The position numbers and the translations under genes were made by a program. Shown in pieces: positions 51,235 through 60,027 of a stretch of 64,000 nucleotides of DNA; the stretch's first letter is position 1, and every line of letters begins with the position of its first letter. Source of the DNA: Nocardia pseudobrasiliensis NBRC 108224. GTDB taxonomy: Bacteria > Actinomycetota > Actinomycetes > Mycobacteriales > Mycobacteriaceae. Under the pieces are notes generated by a model. That model had not been told where the DNA came from and ran no database searches. It was given only the letters and a program-made list of their open reading frames with translations. The stretch is from the NCBI RefSeq assembly GCF_001613105.1, contig NZ_BDBS01000051.1:26771-90770 (forward strand), read 5' to 3'.

Positions 51235-52195
51235 GGGTCTGCTGGCCGAAGCGGCGGCGATATTCGGTCGGGGCGATGCCGACCAGGCGCTGGAAGTGAT
51301 GGCGCAGCAGCGCCCCCGAACCGAAGCCGCAGCGGCCGGAGATGGTCTCGAGGTCGAGCCCGGTGTCCTCGAGCAGCTGTTTGGCCAACAGGATGCGCTG
51401 CGTGGTGAGCCACTTGACCGGGGTGGTCCCCGTCTCGGAGACGAAGCGACGGGCGAAGGTGCGCGTGGACATGGCCGAGCGGGCGGCCAAATCCTCCACC
51501 GAGTGCGGGAAGTCCAGGTGTTCGCTCATCCACTCGAGCGTGCTGCGCAAGCTGTCGGAATTGCATTCCGGGACGGGCTGTTCGATGAACTGCCGCTGGC
51601 CCCCGTCGCGCTGCGGCGGCACCACCATCCGCCGGGCGATCTTGTTGGCGACCGCACTGCCCAGCTCCCGACGAACCAGATGCAGGCAGGCATCGATCCC
51701 CGCCGCGGTCCCCGCACTCGTGATCAGTGACCCCTCGTCGACGAACAGCACATCGGGATCGACCGTGGCGGCCGGATACATGGCGGCCAGGGTGTCGACA
51801 TACCGCCAGTGCGTCGTGCACTTGCGCCCGTCGAGCAGTCCCGCGGCCCCCGCGAGAAACGCCCCCGAACACACTGTCAACACGGTCGCACCACCCGCGG
51901 CCGCGGCCCGCACCGCCTCGACCACCCGGGGGTCGATATTGGCCCGGTCGCCCGCGGGAAACGCCGGAATGGCCACCAGATCCGCGTCGAGCAATTCGTC
52001 CAGCCCGTATTCGGGCGTCACCGAGATCCCCGGTGAGGACGAACTGAGCGGTTTACCCGGCTCGACGCCGCACACCCGGAAGTCGAACACCGGCAGCCCG
52101 TCGTCACCGCGATCGAGCCCGAATATCTCACAGACAACACCGAATTCGAACATGGCGAGGCGCTCGTTCAGCACGACCGCGACCTTCGAGAGCAT
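51215..52195 (-). CDS. GlxA-family AraC-type regulator with DJ-1/PfpI domain
   Basis: A 326-residue regulator. The N-terminal glutamine-amidotransferase-like domain (about 1-190) has VLNERLAMFEFGVVCEIFGL and the elbow TVCSGAFLAGAAGLLDG. The C-terminal AraC DNA-binding domain (about 220-320) has two helix-turn-helices (SVEDLAARSAMSTRTFARRF and LETISGRCGFGSGALLRHHF). Relatives respond to amino-acid or amine metabolites. It is divergent from a small membrane-protein gene. Targets unknown. Confidence 0.88.
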   Translation of the reverse strand: MLSKVAVVLNERLAMFEFGVVCEIFGLDRGDDGLPVFDFRVCGVEPGKPLSSSSPGISVTPEYGLDELLDADLVAIPAFPAGDRANIDPRVVEAVRAAAAGGATVLTVCSGAFLAGAAGLLDGRKCTTHWRYVDTLAAMYPAATVDPDVLFVDEGSLITSAGTAAGIDACLHLVRRELGSAVANKIARRMVVPPQRDGGQRQFIEQPVPECNSDSLRSTLEWMSEHLDFPHSVEDLAARSAMSTRTFARRFVSETGTTPVKWLTTQRILLAKQLLEDTGLDLETISGRCGFGSGALLRHHFQRLVGIAPTEYRRRFGQQTPTAVAP

Positions 52196-52281
52196 GCCTA
52201 GAGTGTACGTGGCTGAATCTTTACGAACAATGTCACTACTGCCACTGTTGGCCGTAAGTGACTCAGCGCAAAATTACTGCC

Positions 52282-52485
52282 ATGATTACTTCGATCCTCC
52301 TCCTGGCAGCAGCCGCCGCGATGATCCTGGCGCTGGCCGCCCCCTCGGTCTTCCTGCGCCACAACCTGACCCTCCCCCTCCTGGGTTCGAGTGAAGCCAC
52401 CGACCGGGACGCCGAACGAGTAGACGCAGAACTCCGCGCCATCATCTCGATGCGAGACATGACCTCGATGCGCGAACACGGCTGA
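52282..52485 (+). CDS. Small membrane protein, 67 aa
   Basis: ATG 52282 opens with a hydrophobic helix (TSILLLAAAAAMILALAA) followed by a charged tail (EATDRDAERVDAELRAI). It is a single-span or secreted peptide. An upstream GTG at 52258 is also in frame. It is divergent from the GlxA-type regulator, which may control it. No family is recognised. Confidence 0.5.
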   Translation: MITSILLLAAAAAMILALAAPSVFLRHNLTLPLLGSSEATDRDAERVDAELRAIISMRDMTSMREHG

Positions 52486-52576
52486 AAACAACAATGACAA
52501 GGCCCAAAACGGCCCAACAGAAACGCAACCTCCGCCCCCGACGTCCCCACCACGGAGGGAGCCAGACGACCGACCG

Positions 52577-52663
52577 TTCGCGGCCGTCCCGTCGATCAGC
52601 GCTCGAAGCGCATGCGCGAAGCGCGAGTCTCGAGCGCTGATCGACGGGACTCAGGGCCGCGAA
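52577..52663. repeat. Long inverted repeat
   Basis: Arms GTCCCGTCGATCAGCGCTCGA (52586-52606, split as GTCCCGTCGAT and CAGCGCTCGA) and its complement (52630-52650) surround a 23-base loop. The pairing continues after a four-base bulge with TTCGCGGCC/GGCCGCGAA. It lies between the convergent ends of the small membrane gene and the DUF3043 gene. It may act as a terminator, but its size also fits a palindromic mobile or regulatory element. Confidence 0.75.
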
Positions 52664-52693
52664 CACGCGCCGAAGCGAAGCGGAGGCGCAAAT

Positions 52694-53371
52694 TTATACA
52701 GCAGTCCCAGCTTCAACCCGCGGCTTGGGCGCCCGCATCCGCCGAATCTGCGAAGCCCGAACAAACGCGTACCACCCCAGCGACCACGAAGAATCCGTGT
52801 GCTCAGGGAACCGCTCCCGAACCCGCCGATTGACGATCCGCCCCAGCAGGAACCCCTCGACGATCATGAACGCCATCATCACCAACATGGCCAACGTGAC
52901 ATAAGCCTGCAGCGCCGGTCCCACGAACATCGTCAAGATCAGCACCAGCGCCAGCGGCATGAACAACCCCACCAGATTGCGCCGAGCGTCGACCAGATCC
53001 CGCACATACGCGCGCACCGGCCCGCGATCACGCGGCAGCAGATACTTGTCCTCACCCGCCAGCATTCGCTGACGCCGGTCCGCGGCGTCCCGACGGCGCT
53101 CGGCCGAGGCGGCCTTGCGCTCCGCCCGGGAACCGCGCGTCGCCTTGCGCCGGGCCCGGGCCTCCTTGGCGGTCAGGGGCGCGGGCGCGACCGGACCGCG
53201 TCGGCGGCCCTGCGCGTCGCGGCGTTTGGGGGTGGGCTTACCTTTACCGGCGGTCGGAACCGGCCGGTCGGCGGTGGTCGAGTCGCCGTCCGACCCACCG
53301 CTTGTGGCGGCCGAGGTATCGTCGGCGAGGTCGTCGGTGGTGCTTGCATCGCCACGGCGGAGGAACTTCAC
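52694..53371 (-). CDS. DUF3043 membrane protein (Rv2206 family)
   Basis: 225 residues from GTG 53371, which matches the family start (VKFLRRG). A disordered basic N-terminus (KGKPTPKRRDAQGRRRGPVA, then PAPLTAKEARARRK) precedes EDKYLLPRDRGPVRAYVRD, two transmembrane helices (about 130-150 and 153-173) and the C-terminal SLGWYAFVRASQIRRMRAP. This is the conserved layout of M. tuberculosis Rv2206. Function unknown; conserved across actinobacteria next to the Fe-S carrier and adenosine kinase genes. Confidence 0.85.
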   Translation of the reverse strand: MKFLRRGDASTTDDLADDTSAATSGGSDGDSTTADRPVPTAGKGKPTPKRRDAQGRRRGPVAPAPLTAKEARARRKATRGSRAERKAASAERRRDAADRRQRMLAGEDKYLLPRDRGPVRAYVRDLVDARRNLVGLFMPLALVLILTMFVGPALQAYVTLAMLVMMAFMIVEGFLLGRIVNRRVRERFPEHTDSSWSLGWYAFVRASQIRRMRAPKPRVEAGTAV

Positions 53372-53573
53372 GCCGACCAGGCTATTCGATCGCAGATCGG
53401 CCGGGAAATCCGGTTCACCCGCCAGGACGACGACCATCTTGTTTGCGGGTTCGAGGGGGGTCGACAGGTCCACGCACCCGATCCGAGTGGCAAGATTGGA
53501 AATAGCCATACGCGAACCGGCGTTGTGACTTGCCGAGCCGTTCGACTGGTAACACAGGCCCCTAGGAGAGTTC

Positions 53574-53927
53574 ATGACTGTGCAGAACGAGACCGAGACC
53601 ACCCACGGTGTGACTCTGACCGACGCTGCCGCCGCCAAGGCGAAGGCACTGCTCGATCAGGAGGGTCGCGACGACCTGGCGCTGCGGATCGCTGTGCAGC
53701 CCGGAGGCTGTGCCGGTCTGCGTTACCAGCTTTTCTTCGACGATCGTTCCCTCGACGGTGACCTCACCGTGGAATTCGGCGGCGTCAAGCTGGCTGTCGA
53801 CCGGATGAGCGCCCCCTACGTGCAGGGCGCCTCCATCGACTTCGTCGACACCATCGAGAAGCAGGGGTTCACCATCGACAACCCCAACGCCACCGGCTCC
53901 TGCGCCTGCGGCGACAGCTTCAACTGA
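53574..53927 (+). CDS. erpA: Iron-sulfur cluster carrier, HesB/ErpA type
   Basis: A 117-residue A-type carrier (Rv2204c). The three cluster-binding cysteines are in QPGGCAGLRYQ and the C-terminal SCACGDSF. The conserved DPMSxxYVQG-like segment appears as DRMSAPYVQGASIDFVD. It delivers Fe-S clusters to apo-proteins. The ATG follows GGAGAG. It is divergent from the DUF3043 gene and closed by a hairpin. Confidence 0.92.
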   Translation: MTVQNETETTHGVTLTDAAAAKAKALLDQEGRDDLALRIAVQPGGCAGLRYQLFFDDRSLDGDLTVEFGGVKLAVDRMSAPYVQGASIDFVDTIEKQGFTIDNPNATGSCACGDSFN

Positions 53928-53946
53928 TCTATCCGAGACGAAACCG

Positions 53947-53983
53947 TCAGCGCGGGGCCGTGATTGCCGAGGCCCCGCGCTGA
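53947..53983 (+). terminator. Terminator hairpin after erpA
   Basis: 13-bp stem TCAGCGCGGGGCC and its complement with an 11-base loop, 20 bases beyond the erpA stop. Confidence 0.7.
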
Positions 53984-54125
53984 TGTCCGCCCGGGGGCCG
54001 AGAGTCCCTGCGGCGCAATGCAAACCGTCGAGTGAGACCCCCGGCACCATGGTCTGGTGAGATCGCCGCTGGACGGTGTACGTTACGGACGACCCGCCCA
54101 GCGCACGACACGAAGGATTCCCCCA

Positions 54126-55097
54126 GTGACCATCGCCGTGTCCGGATCCATCGCAACGGACAATCTCATGCATTTCCCCGGCCGGTTCTCCGAGGCGCTG
54201 CTGGCGGACCAGCTCGAGCACGTATCGCTGAGCTTCCTGGTCGACGACCTGGCCATCCGCCGCGGCGGTGTCGCGGGCAACATCACCTACGCCATGGGCT
54301 TGCTCGGGCGCAGCCCGCTGCTGCTCGGCGCGGTCGGCTCGGACTTCGGCGAATACCGCGAATGGCTCGAGAAGCACGGCGTGGACTGCTCGGCCATACT
54401 CGTCTCGCAGAAGGCGCACACCGCGCGCTTCATCTGCACCACCGACGAGGAGATGGCCCAGATCGCCGCGTTCTACCCGGGCGCGATGAGCGAGGCCCGC
54501 GACATCTCGATCGCCGAGGTGGCCCGCGGCCGCGAGCTGGAACTCGTGCTGATCGGCGCCGACGATCCCGACGCGATGCTGCGCCACACCGCCGAATGCC
54601 GCGAGCTGGGCATCCCGTTCGCCGCCGATCCCTCCCAGCAGCTGGCCCGCCTCGACGGCGCGCAGGCGCTGCAGCTGATCGACGGCGCGACCTACCTGTT
54701 CTCCAACGAGTACGAACTGGGTCTGCTGCGGCAGAAGGCCGGACTGACCGTCGAGGACATCGACAGTCGCGTCGGCATCCGGGTCACCACGCTGGGCCCG
54801 AAGGGCGTACAGATCACCGACCGCGACGGCACCGAGATCAATGTCGAGGTGGTGCCGGAGTCGGCGAAGGTCGATCCGACAGGTATCGGCGACGCGTTCC
54901 GGGCGGGCTTCCTCACCGGGCACACCGCCGGACTGAGCCTCGAGCGGGCGGCCCAATTGGGTTCGCTGGTGGCGGTTCTCGTGCTCGAAACCGACGGTCC
55001 GCAGGAGTGGACGCTCGATCGCGAGGTCGCCCTGCAACGGATCAGCGCCGCCTACGGTCCCGAGGCAGCCGAGGAAATCAGCACTGTGCTGCGCTGA
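54126..55097 (+). CDS. adoK: Adenosine kinase, PfkB family
   Basis: A 323-residue ribokinase-fold enzyme, collinear with M. tuberculosis AdoK (Rv2202c). It has TIAVSGSIATDNLMHFPGRF at the start, RGGVAGNITYAMG, ADPSQQLARL, and the catalytic PfkB motif DPTGIGDAFRAGFLTG, whose Asp is the base. It phosphorylates adenosine in purine salvage and helps recycle S-adenosylmethionine by-products. GTG 54126 reproduces the family start; a longer frame to 54057 is not supported. A hairpin follows. Confidence 0.93.
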   Translation: MTIAVSGSIATDNLMHFPGRFSEALLADQLEHVSLSFLVDDLAIRRGGVAGNITYAMGLLGRSPLLLGAVGSDFGEYREWLEKHGVDCSAILVSQKAHTARFICTTDEEMAQIAAFYPGAMSEARDISIAEVARGRELELVLIGADDPDAMLRHTAECRELGIPFAADPSQQLARLDGAQALQLIDGATYLFSNEYELGLLRQKAGLTVEDIDSRVGIRVTTLGPKGVQITDRDGTEINVEVVPESAKVDPTGIGDAFRAGFLTGHTAGLSLERAAQLGSLVAVLVLETDGPQEWTLDREVALQRISAAYGPEAAEEISTVLR

Positions 55098-55183
55098 AAA
55101 CCGCTGCACCGCAGGTCGACTCGCGGGACAGCATCGCCAAACCAGGCAATCCGCAAAACTTTCAGCGATGTCCGAAACAACAC

Positions 55184-55217
55184 CCGGCCGCGCAGTGAGG
55201 TTTCACAGCGCGGCCGG
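55184..55217 (+). terminator. Terminator hairpin after adoK
   Basis: 10-bp stem CCGGCCGCGC with complement and a 14-base loop, before the next plus-strand gene. Confidence 0.6.
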
Positions 55218-55255
55218 ATGCGTGAAATTCGCCGGCGGGCCATAGGGTGGTGGGT

Positions 55256-55969
55256 ATGGGATCCGACCGCGTGTACTTTCGTCAGCTGCTGTCCGGCCGG
55301 GATTGGGCCGTCGGCGATCCGATCGCCACCCAGATGCGCAATTTCGCGTATTTGATCGGTGATCGAGAGTCCGGCGAGTGCGTGGTGGTCGATCCCGCTT
55401 ATGCCGCGAGCGATCTGGTGGATATCGCCGAGGCCGACGGACTGCGGGTGACCGGTGTGCTGGCCACCCATCACCACCCCGATCACGTCGGCGGCTCGAT
55501 GCTCGGATTCACGCTGCGCGGCGTGCGTGAGCTGCTGGAACGGGTCGATGTGCCGGTTCATGTGCAGCAGACGGAATTGCCCTGGGTCGCCAACGTCACG
55601 GGTATCGAACCGAGTGCGCTGACCGGTCACGAACACGGCGACAAGTTGACCGTCGGCGCGCTGGAGATCGAATTGCTGCATACGCCCGGACATACGCCGG
55701 GCAGCCAGTGCTTCCTGTTCGACAATCGTCTCGTCGCGGGTGACACATTGTTCGTCGAGGGGTGCGGGCGCACCGACTTTCCGGGCGGCGACTCCGACGA
55801 GATGTTCCGCAGCCTGCGCTATCTCGCGGATTTGCAGGGCGATCCGGTCGTATACCCGGGACATTGGTATTCCCAGGAACCGAGCGCGCCGCTGTCGTCG
55901 GTGCGCGAACACAACTACGTGCTGCGCCCGACCACCCTCGAGCAGTGGCACATGCTGATGCCGAGCTGA
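55256..55969 (+). CDS. Metallo-beta-lactamase-fold hydrolase, glyoxalase II-like
   Basis: A 237-residue hydrolase. The metal-binding motif is THHHPDHVGG; other ligands are in LLHTPGHTPGSQ, VAGDTLFVEGCGRTDFPGG and VYPGHWYS. This set resembles the glyoxalase II/persulfide dioxygenase branch. Likely substrates are thioesters or persulfides. Start ATG 55256. It is convergent with ilvE (three bases between stops). Function cannot be narrowed further from sequence. Confidence 0.82.
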   Translation: MGSDRVYFRQLLSGRDWAVGDPIATQMRNFAYLIGDRESGECVVVDPAYAASDLVDIAEADGLRVTGVLATHHHPDHVGGSMLGFTLRGVRELLERVDVPVHVQQTELPWVANVTGIEPSALTGHEHGDKLTVGALEIELLHTPGHTPGSQCFLFDNRLVAGDTLFVEGCGRTDFPGGDSDEMFRSLRYLADLQGDPVVYPGHWYSQEPSAPLSSVREHNYVLRPTTLEQWHMLMPS

Positions 55970-55971
55970 AC

Positions 55972-57072
55972 TCAGACCTGTTTTTGCATCCAGTCGTGGA
56001 TATCGGCGAAGGTGCCGCGCTGAATGCCGGTCAGGGTGTCGCGCAGGGCCATGGTCACCTCACCCGGTTCGCCTGTGCCGATGGTGAATTCGCCCTCGGC
56101 GGAGCGGACCGTGGCGACCGGGATGACCACCGCGGCGGTGCCACAGCCGAACACCTCGGTGATCTCGCCCGATTCGACGCCCTTGCGCCACTCCTCGACC
56201 GAGATCTTGCGCTCCTCGACCTTGTATCCGGCGTCGGCGGCCAGCGTGATCAGCGAATCGCGGGTGATGCCGGGCAGCAGCGAGCCGGACAGTTCGGGGG
56301 TCACCAGCCGCGCCTGCGATCCGGAGCCGAAGACGAAGAACAGGTTGTTGGTGCCCATCTCCTCGACGTAGCGGTGCTCGCACGCGTCCAGCCACACCAC
56401 CTGATCGCAGCCCTTCTCGGTGGCCTGCTTCTGCGCCAGCAGCGAGGCGGCGTAGTTGCCCGCGACCTTCGCCTCGCCGGTGCCGCCGGGCGCGGCGCGC
56501 ACGTATTCGGTGGAAAGCCACACCCGCACCGGCTTCAACCCGCGCGGAAAGTACGCGCCCGCAGGCGATCCCAGCAGCAGGTACTGATACCGCTCGGCCG
56601 GCTTGACGCCGAGGCCGGATTCGGTGGACAGCATGAACGGCCGCAGATACAGCGAATCCTCACCGCCCGCCGCGGGCACCCAGTCGGCGTCGACCTCCAG
56701 CAACTGGCGCACCGATTCGATGAACAGCTCCGCGGGTAATTCGGCCATCGCCATGCGCCGCGCCGAACGCTGGAAGCGCGCGGCATTGGCGTCGATGCGG
56801 AAGGTGGCGATGCTGCCGTCGCCCTGCCGGTAGGCCTTGAGACCCTCGAAGATGGCCTGGCCGTAGTGGAACACCATGGTCGCCGGGTCCAGCGTCAGCG
56901 GCGCGTAGGGTTCGACACGGCCGTTGCCCCACTGCCCGTCGACGTACTCGAGAGTGACCATGTGGTCGGTGAAATAGCGTCCGAAACCCGGTGCGGTGAG
57001 GATTTCCTGCCGTCGCTGCGCCGGCGTCGGGGCGGGATGCGGAACACGGGTGAACTGTGCAGCAACGGTCAT
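55972..57072 (-). CDS. ilvE: Branched-chain amino acid aminotransferase
   Basis: A 366-residue fold-type IV PLP enzyme (Rv2210c position). It interconverts branched-chain amino acids and their 2-oxoacids. It has FHYGQAIFEGLKAYRQGDG, the PLP Lys in GEAKVAGNYAASL, EMGTNNLFFVFG, and LLPGITRDSLITLA at the phosphate cup. The ATG at 57072 gives the usual N-terminus. It follows gcvT on the same strand after about 135 bases. Confidence 0.95.
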   Translation of the reverse strand: MTVAAQFTRVPHPAPTPAQRRQEILTAPGFGRYFTDHMVTLEYVDGQWGNGRVEPYAPLTLDPATMVFHYGQAIFEGLKAYRQGDGSIATFRIDANAARFQRSARRMAMAELPAELFIESVRQLLEVDADWVPAAGGEDSLYLRPFMLSTESGLGVKPAERYQYLLLGSPAGAYFPRGLKPVRVWLSTEYVRAAPGGTGEAKVAGNYAASLLAQKQATEKGCDQVVWLDACEHRYVEEMGTNNLFFVFGSGSQARLVTPELSGSLLPGITRDSLITLAADAGYKVEERKISVEEWRKGVESGEITEVFGCGTAAVVIPVATVRSAEGEFTIGTGEPGEVTMALRDTLTGIQRGTFADIHDWMQKQV

Positions 57073-57206
57073 GATGCTGATCCTAGAACGCGGTGCCCGC
57101 TTCGCGGTGCCCGGTCCGACATCTCGAATAGAAGTAACCGGGCGTGCTGTGCAGATTGCTCAGCAGCGCCCGGCCGGTGTCGATCACGCGTGTGCGACAC
57201 GCTCTC

Positions 57207-58307
57207 CTACGTCGTACTCGCCTTCACGAACGGCGGGCGCACGACCTCCGCCCGCAGGCGTCGCCCGCGCACGTCGACCTCGACCTGATCGCCGGGCTCG
57301 AGGTTGGCGTCGGTGTTCAACAGCGCCAGCGCGATACCCACCTTCAGCGACGGGGAGAACGTTCCCGAGGTGGTCTCCCCCACGGTCTCCTCGCCCCGCA
57401 GCACGGCCTGTCCCTGCCGCAGCACGCCGCGGTCGAGGGCCTTGAGCCCCATCAGGATTCGCCGCGGCCCGGCCGACTTCTCCTGTTCCAGAGCGGATTT
57501 GCCCCAGAACTCGTCCTTCTTCCAGCCGACCGCCCAGCCGCAGCGCGCCTGCACCGGCGAAATGTCGCGCGACAGTTCGTGTCCGTGCAGCGGATAGCCC
57601 ATCTCGGTGCGCAGGGTGTCGCGCGCGCCGAGGCCCGCGGCCTCGCCGCCGGCCGCCCGCACCTGCTCGATCAGCGCGCGGAACAGCGGTTCGGCATCGG
57701 CCCAGCGGGGCAGCAGCTCGTAGCCGTGCTCGCCGGTGTAGCCGGTCCGGCAGACCCGCACCGGGCGGCCGTCCCATTCGGCGTCGGCGTAGGCCATATA
57801 TTCCATATCGGTCGGAAGTCCCAGGGCGGCAAGCACTTCCGCCGACTTGGGACCCTGCACCGCGAAGACCGCGAAGTCGCGGTGCTGTTCGGTGACGGTA
57901 ATTCCCTCCGGCGCGACCCTGCGCAGTTCGGCGACCACGGCCGCGGTATTGGCGGCATTGGGCACCAGGAAGATCTCGTCCTCGCTCACGTAGTACGCGA
58001 TCAGATCGTCGATCACCCCGCCCTCGGGCGTGCAGCACAGCGTGTACTGCGCCTTACCCGGCCGGATCCGCCCCAGATCATTGGTCAGCGCCGCGTTCAC
58101 GAACGCCGCCGCCCCCGGACCCGCCACGGTCGCCTTGCCCAGATGACTCACATCGAACACCCCGACCGTGGTCCGCACGGCGGTGTGCTCGGCGACAGTC
58201 CCGCCGTACTGGACGGGCATCTCCCAGCCGCCGAACGGCGCGAAACTCGCACCCAGCTCGACGTGCACATTGTGAATCGGGCCTTGCAGCAGGTTCGTCT
58301 CGGTCAC
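57207..58307 (-). CDS. gcvT: Glycine cleavage system T protein (aminomethyltransferase)
   Basis: A 366-residue tetrahydrofolate-dependent enzyme (Rv2211c position). It takes the aminomethyl group from lipoylated H protein and releases ammonia and methylene-THF. It has FGGWEMPVQYGG, FDVSHLGKATV, TNDLGRIRPGKAQYTL, RTGYTGEHGYELL and the catalytic Asp in GARDTLRTEMGYPLHGHEL. The GTG start at 58307 is the first in-frame start before the family N-terminus. Other gcv genes are not in this window. Confidence 0.94.
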   Translation of the reverse strand: MTETNLLQGPIHNVHVELGASFAPFGGWEMPVQYGGTVAEHTAVRTTVGVFDVSHLGKATVAGPGAAAFVNAALTNDLGRIRPGKAQYTLCCTPEGGVIDDLIAYYVSEDEIFLVPNAANTAAVVAELRRVAPEGITVTEQHRDFAVFAVQGPKSAEVLAALGLPTDMEYMAYADAEWDGRPVRVCRTGYTGEHGYELLPRWADAEPLFRALIEQVRAAGGEAAGLGARDTLRTEMGYPLHGHELSRDISPVQARCGWAVGWKKDEFWGKSALEQEKSAGPRRILMGLKALDRGVLRQGQAVLRGEETVGETTSGTFSPSLKVGIALALLNTDANLEPGDQVEVDVRGRRLRAEVVRPPFVKASTT

Positions 58308-58348
58308 GCCGCGAGCTTAACCGGACGGTTCCGGACGGGCGGACCCGT

Positions 58349-58960
58349 TCAGCCCCGGTACCACATCGGTCGCAGGGTCGGGCCGTCCTCGGGCAGCGGG
58401 ATCGGGGCGCCGACCTGGGTGAAACCGCAGCGGGCGTAGAGGCGGGCCGAGCGCTCGGTGCTGGCCTCGAGGTAGGCGGGCATACCCGCGTCGGCGGCGG
58501 CCTTGGCGCGTTCGGTGACGATGGCCGCGCCCGCACCCCTACCGCGGTACTCGGGCAGGGTGACGATGACCTGCAGGTAGCGGTGCGGGTATTCGGCGGG
58601 GTGGGTGTCGGCCATGATCTCGGTCAGGGCCGCGAGGCGGCGCAGCGGTTGCAGGGGTGCGCTGTCGAACAGTTCACGGGCGCTGCGCATTTCGGCGAGC
58701 AGGCGGTCGCGGCCGGTGACGGTCTGCCAGACCGAGACCGCCCAGATCCCCTCCTCGTCGCCCGCGACCCACACCTCGTCCTCGAGCAGGGCGTGTTCGA
58801 TCATCTCCGGCACGTATTCGGCGCGGTAGGTCTCGCCGATCTCGTGCTGTCCGGCCAGGATCCAGGAGGTCACCTCCTCGTCGACGGAAGCGCGCGAGAA
58901 GACCCGCACGACCTCGTCCAGCTCCTTCGACTCCGCCCGGTGCACCCGCATCGTCGTCAT
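58349..58960 (-). CDS. GNAT-family N-acetyltransferase
   Basis: 203 residues from ATG 58960, which has GGGAGAA upstream. The motif A acetyl-CoA loop is VIVTLPEYRGRGAGAAIV, and motif B is YLEASTERSARLYARCGFTQV. The central domain (EMIEHALLEDEVWVAGDEEG) resembles general actinobacterial acetyltransferases found beside TetR regulators. It is divergent from a zinc-ribbon TetR gene across 90 bases, so it is the likely target of that regulator. Confidence 0.83.
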   Translation of the reverse strand: MTTMRVHRAESKELDEVVRVFSRASVDEEVTSWILAGQHEIGETYRAEYVPEMIEHALLEDEVWVAGDEEGIWAVSVWQTVTGRDRLLAEMRSARELFDSAPLQPLRRLAALTEIMADTHPAEYPHRYLQVIVTLPEYRGRGAGAAIVTERAKAAADAGMPAYLEASTERSARLYARCGFTQVGAPIPLPEDGPTLRPMWYRG

Positions 58961-59050
58961 AAACTTCTCCCTTCGTGAACACTGTGTGCCTTCGCCAAGG
59001 TATGGGGCGACCTGCGAGCAAGCGACAATTTCGTCACACTTGTAGTTGTG

Positions 59051-59929
59051 ATGAAAAGTGAGCTCGCGTGTGCGGTCTGCGGCCAGCCCTGCGCCCGGGC
59101 CGACCGAGGTCGCCGCCGCCGCTACTGCTCGCGCTCGTGCCAGGCCCGCGCCTATCGCGCTCGCCACACGGCCACACCCCCGCGTCGCCCGCATCGCACC
59201 GGGCAGCTCACGGCCGTCGGCATCGTGCGCGTCGCGGTGGAACTCGCCGATCGCGAAGGGCTGGAAGCCCTTTCGATGCGAAGGCTCGCCACCGAACTGG
59301 GCGTGGCGACCGCGAGCCTCTACCGCTACTTCCCCGACCGCGATGCCCTGCTGGCCGAAATGGCCGAACTCACCCTCGCCGCGGCCCCCGTCCCGACCGC
59401 TACCTCCGACTGGCGCGATCGGCTGGGCGCGGAGGCCCGCGCGGATTGGCAGCTCTACCAACGCCATCCGTGGATGCTGGCGGTCCTGGCCCAGACCCGC
59501 CCACCCATCGGCCCCGCCCTGCTCGACGCCCTCGAACGCACCTTCGCCGCCCTGGACGGCCGCGGCCTCGACAGCGCGACGATGATGACGATCTACCTCT
59601 CGGTCTCCGGCCTGGTCCAGGGCCTGGCCCTCCTCCCCGGCTCCGAACGCAACCCCCTCGGCACCGCCACACTCCCAGCCGACGTCGCCGCCGCCCAAGT
59701 CCTCGACCTGGTCTCTCCCGAATCCCACCCCACCCTGTCCCGCTACTTCGCCGACCACGCGGGCGGACTGGATGTGGACTTCGAACGGCTCCTCGACAAC
59801 GGGCTGAATCTTGTTCTGGACGGTGTCGCAGCGCGGTTTTTCGCCGAGAACGTATCGGTTGCACGGCGGCCCGATCTCGAGGCGGTCGCCACCTCGTCAC
59901 GGCAGGCGGCCCCGTCGACTACCGAATAA
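59051..59929 (+). CDS. TetR-family regulator with N-terminal zinc ribbon
   Basis: A 292-residue protein. The first 40 residues hold CAVCGQPC and RYCSRSCQARAYRAR, a four-Cys zinc ribbon. The TetR helix-turn-helix follows at about 57-100 (RLATELGVATASLYRYFPDR), then a ligand-binding domain. The zinc ribbon is not part of a standard TetR. GTG 59048 immediately before the ATG is also possible. An imperfect dyad (TCACA...TGTGA) overlaps the start and may be its operator. Probably represses the divergent acetyltransferase gene. Confidence 0.85.
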   Translation: MKSELACAVCGQPCARADRGRRRRYCSRSCQARAYRARHTATPPRRPHRTGQLTAVGIVRVAVELADREGLEALSMRRLATELGVATASLYRYFPDRDALLAEMAELTLAAAPVPTATSDWRDRLGAEARADWQLYQRHPWMLAVLAQTRPPIGPALLDALERTFAALDGRGLDSATMMTIYLSVSGLVQGLALLPGSERNPLGTATLPADVAAAQVLDLVSPESHPTLSRYFADHAGGLDVDFERLLDNGLNLVLDGVAARFFAENVSVARRPDLEAVATSSRQAAPSTTE

Positions 59930-60027
59930 CGGTCCGGCGGCCATCCTCACGATTACCGGCCGCCGTGCCGGATGGCGTTCTCCGTAACGTGGAGCGTCCC
60001 ACGCCTTCGGGAGGATCGGGGGGAATC

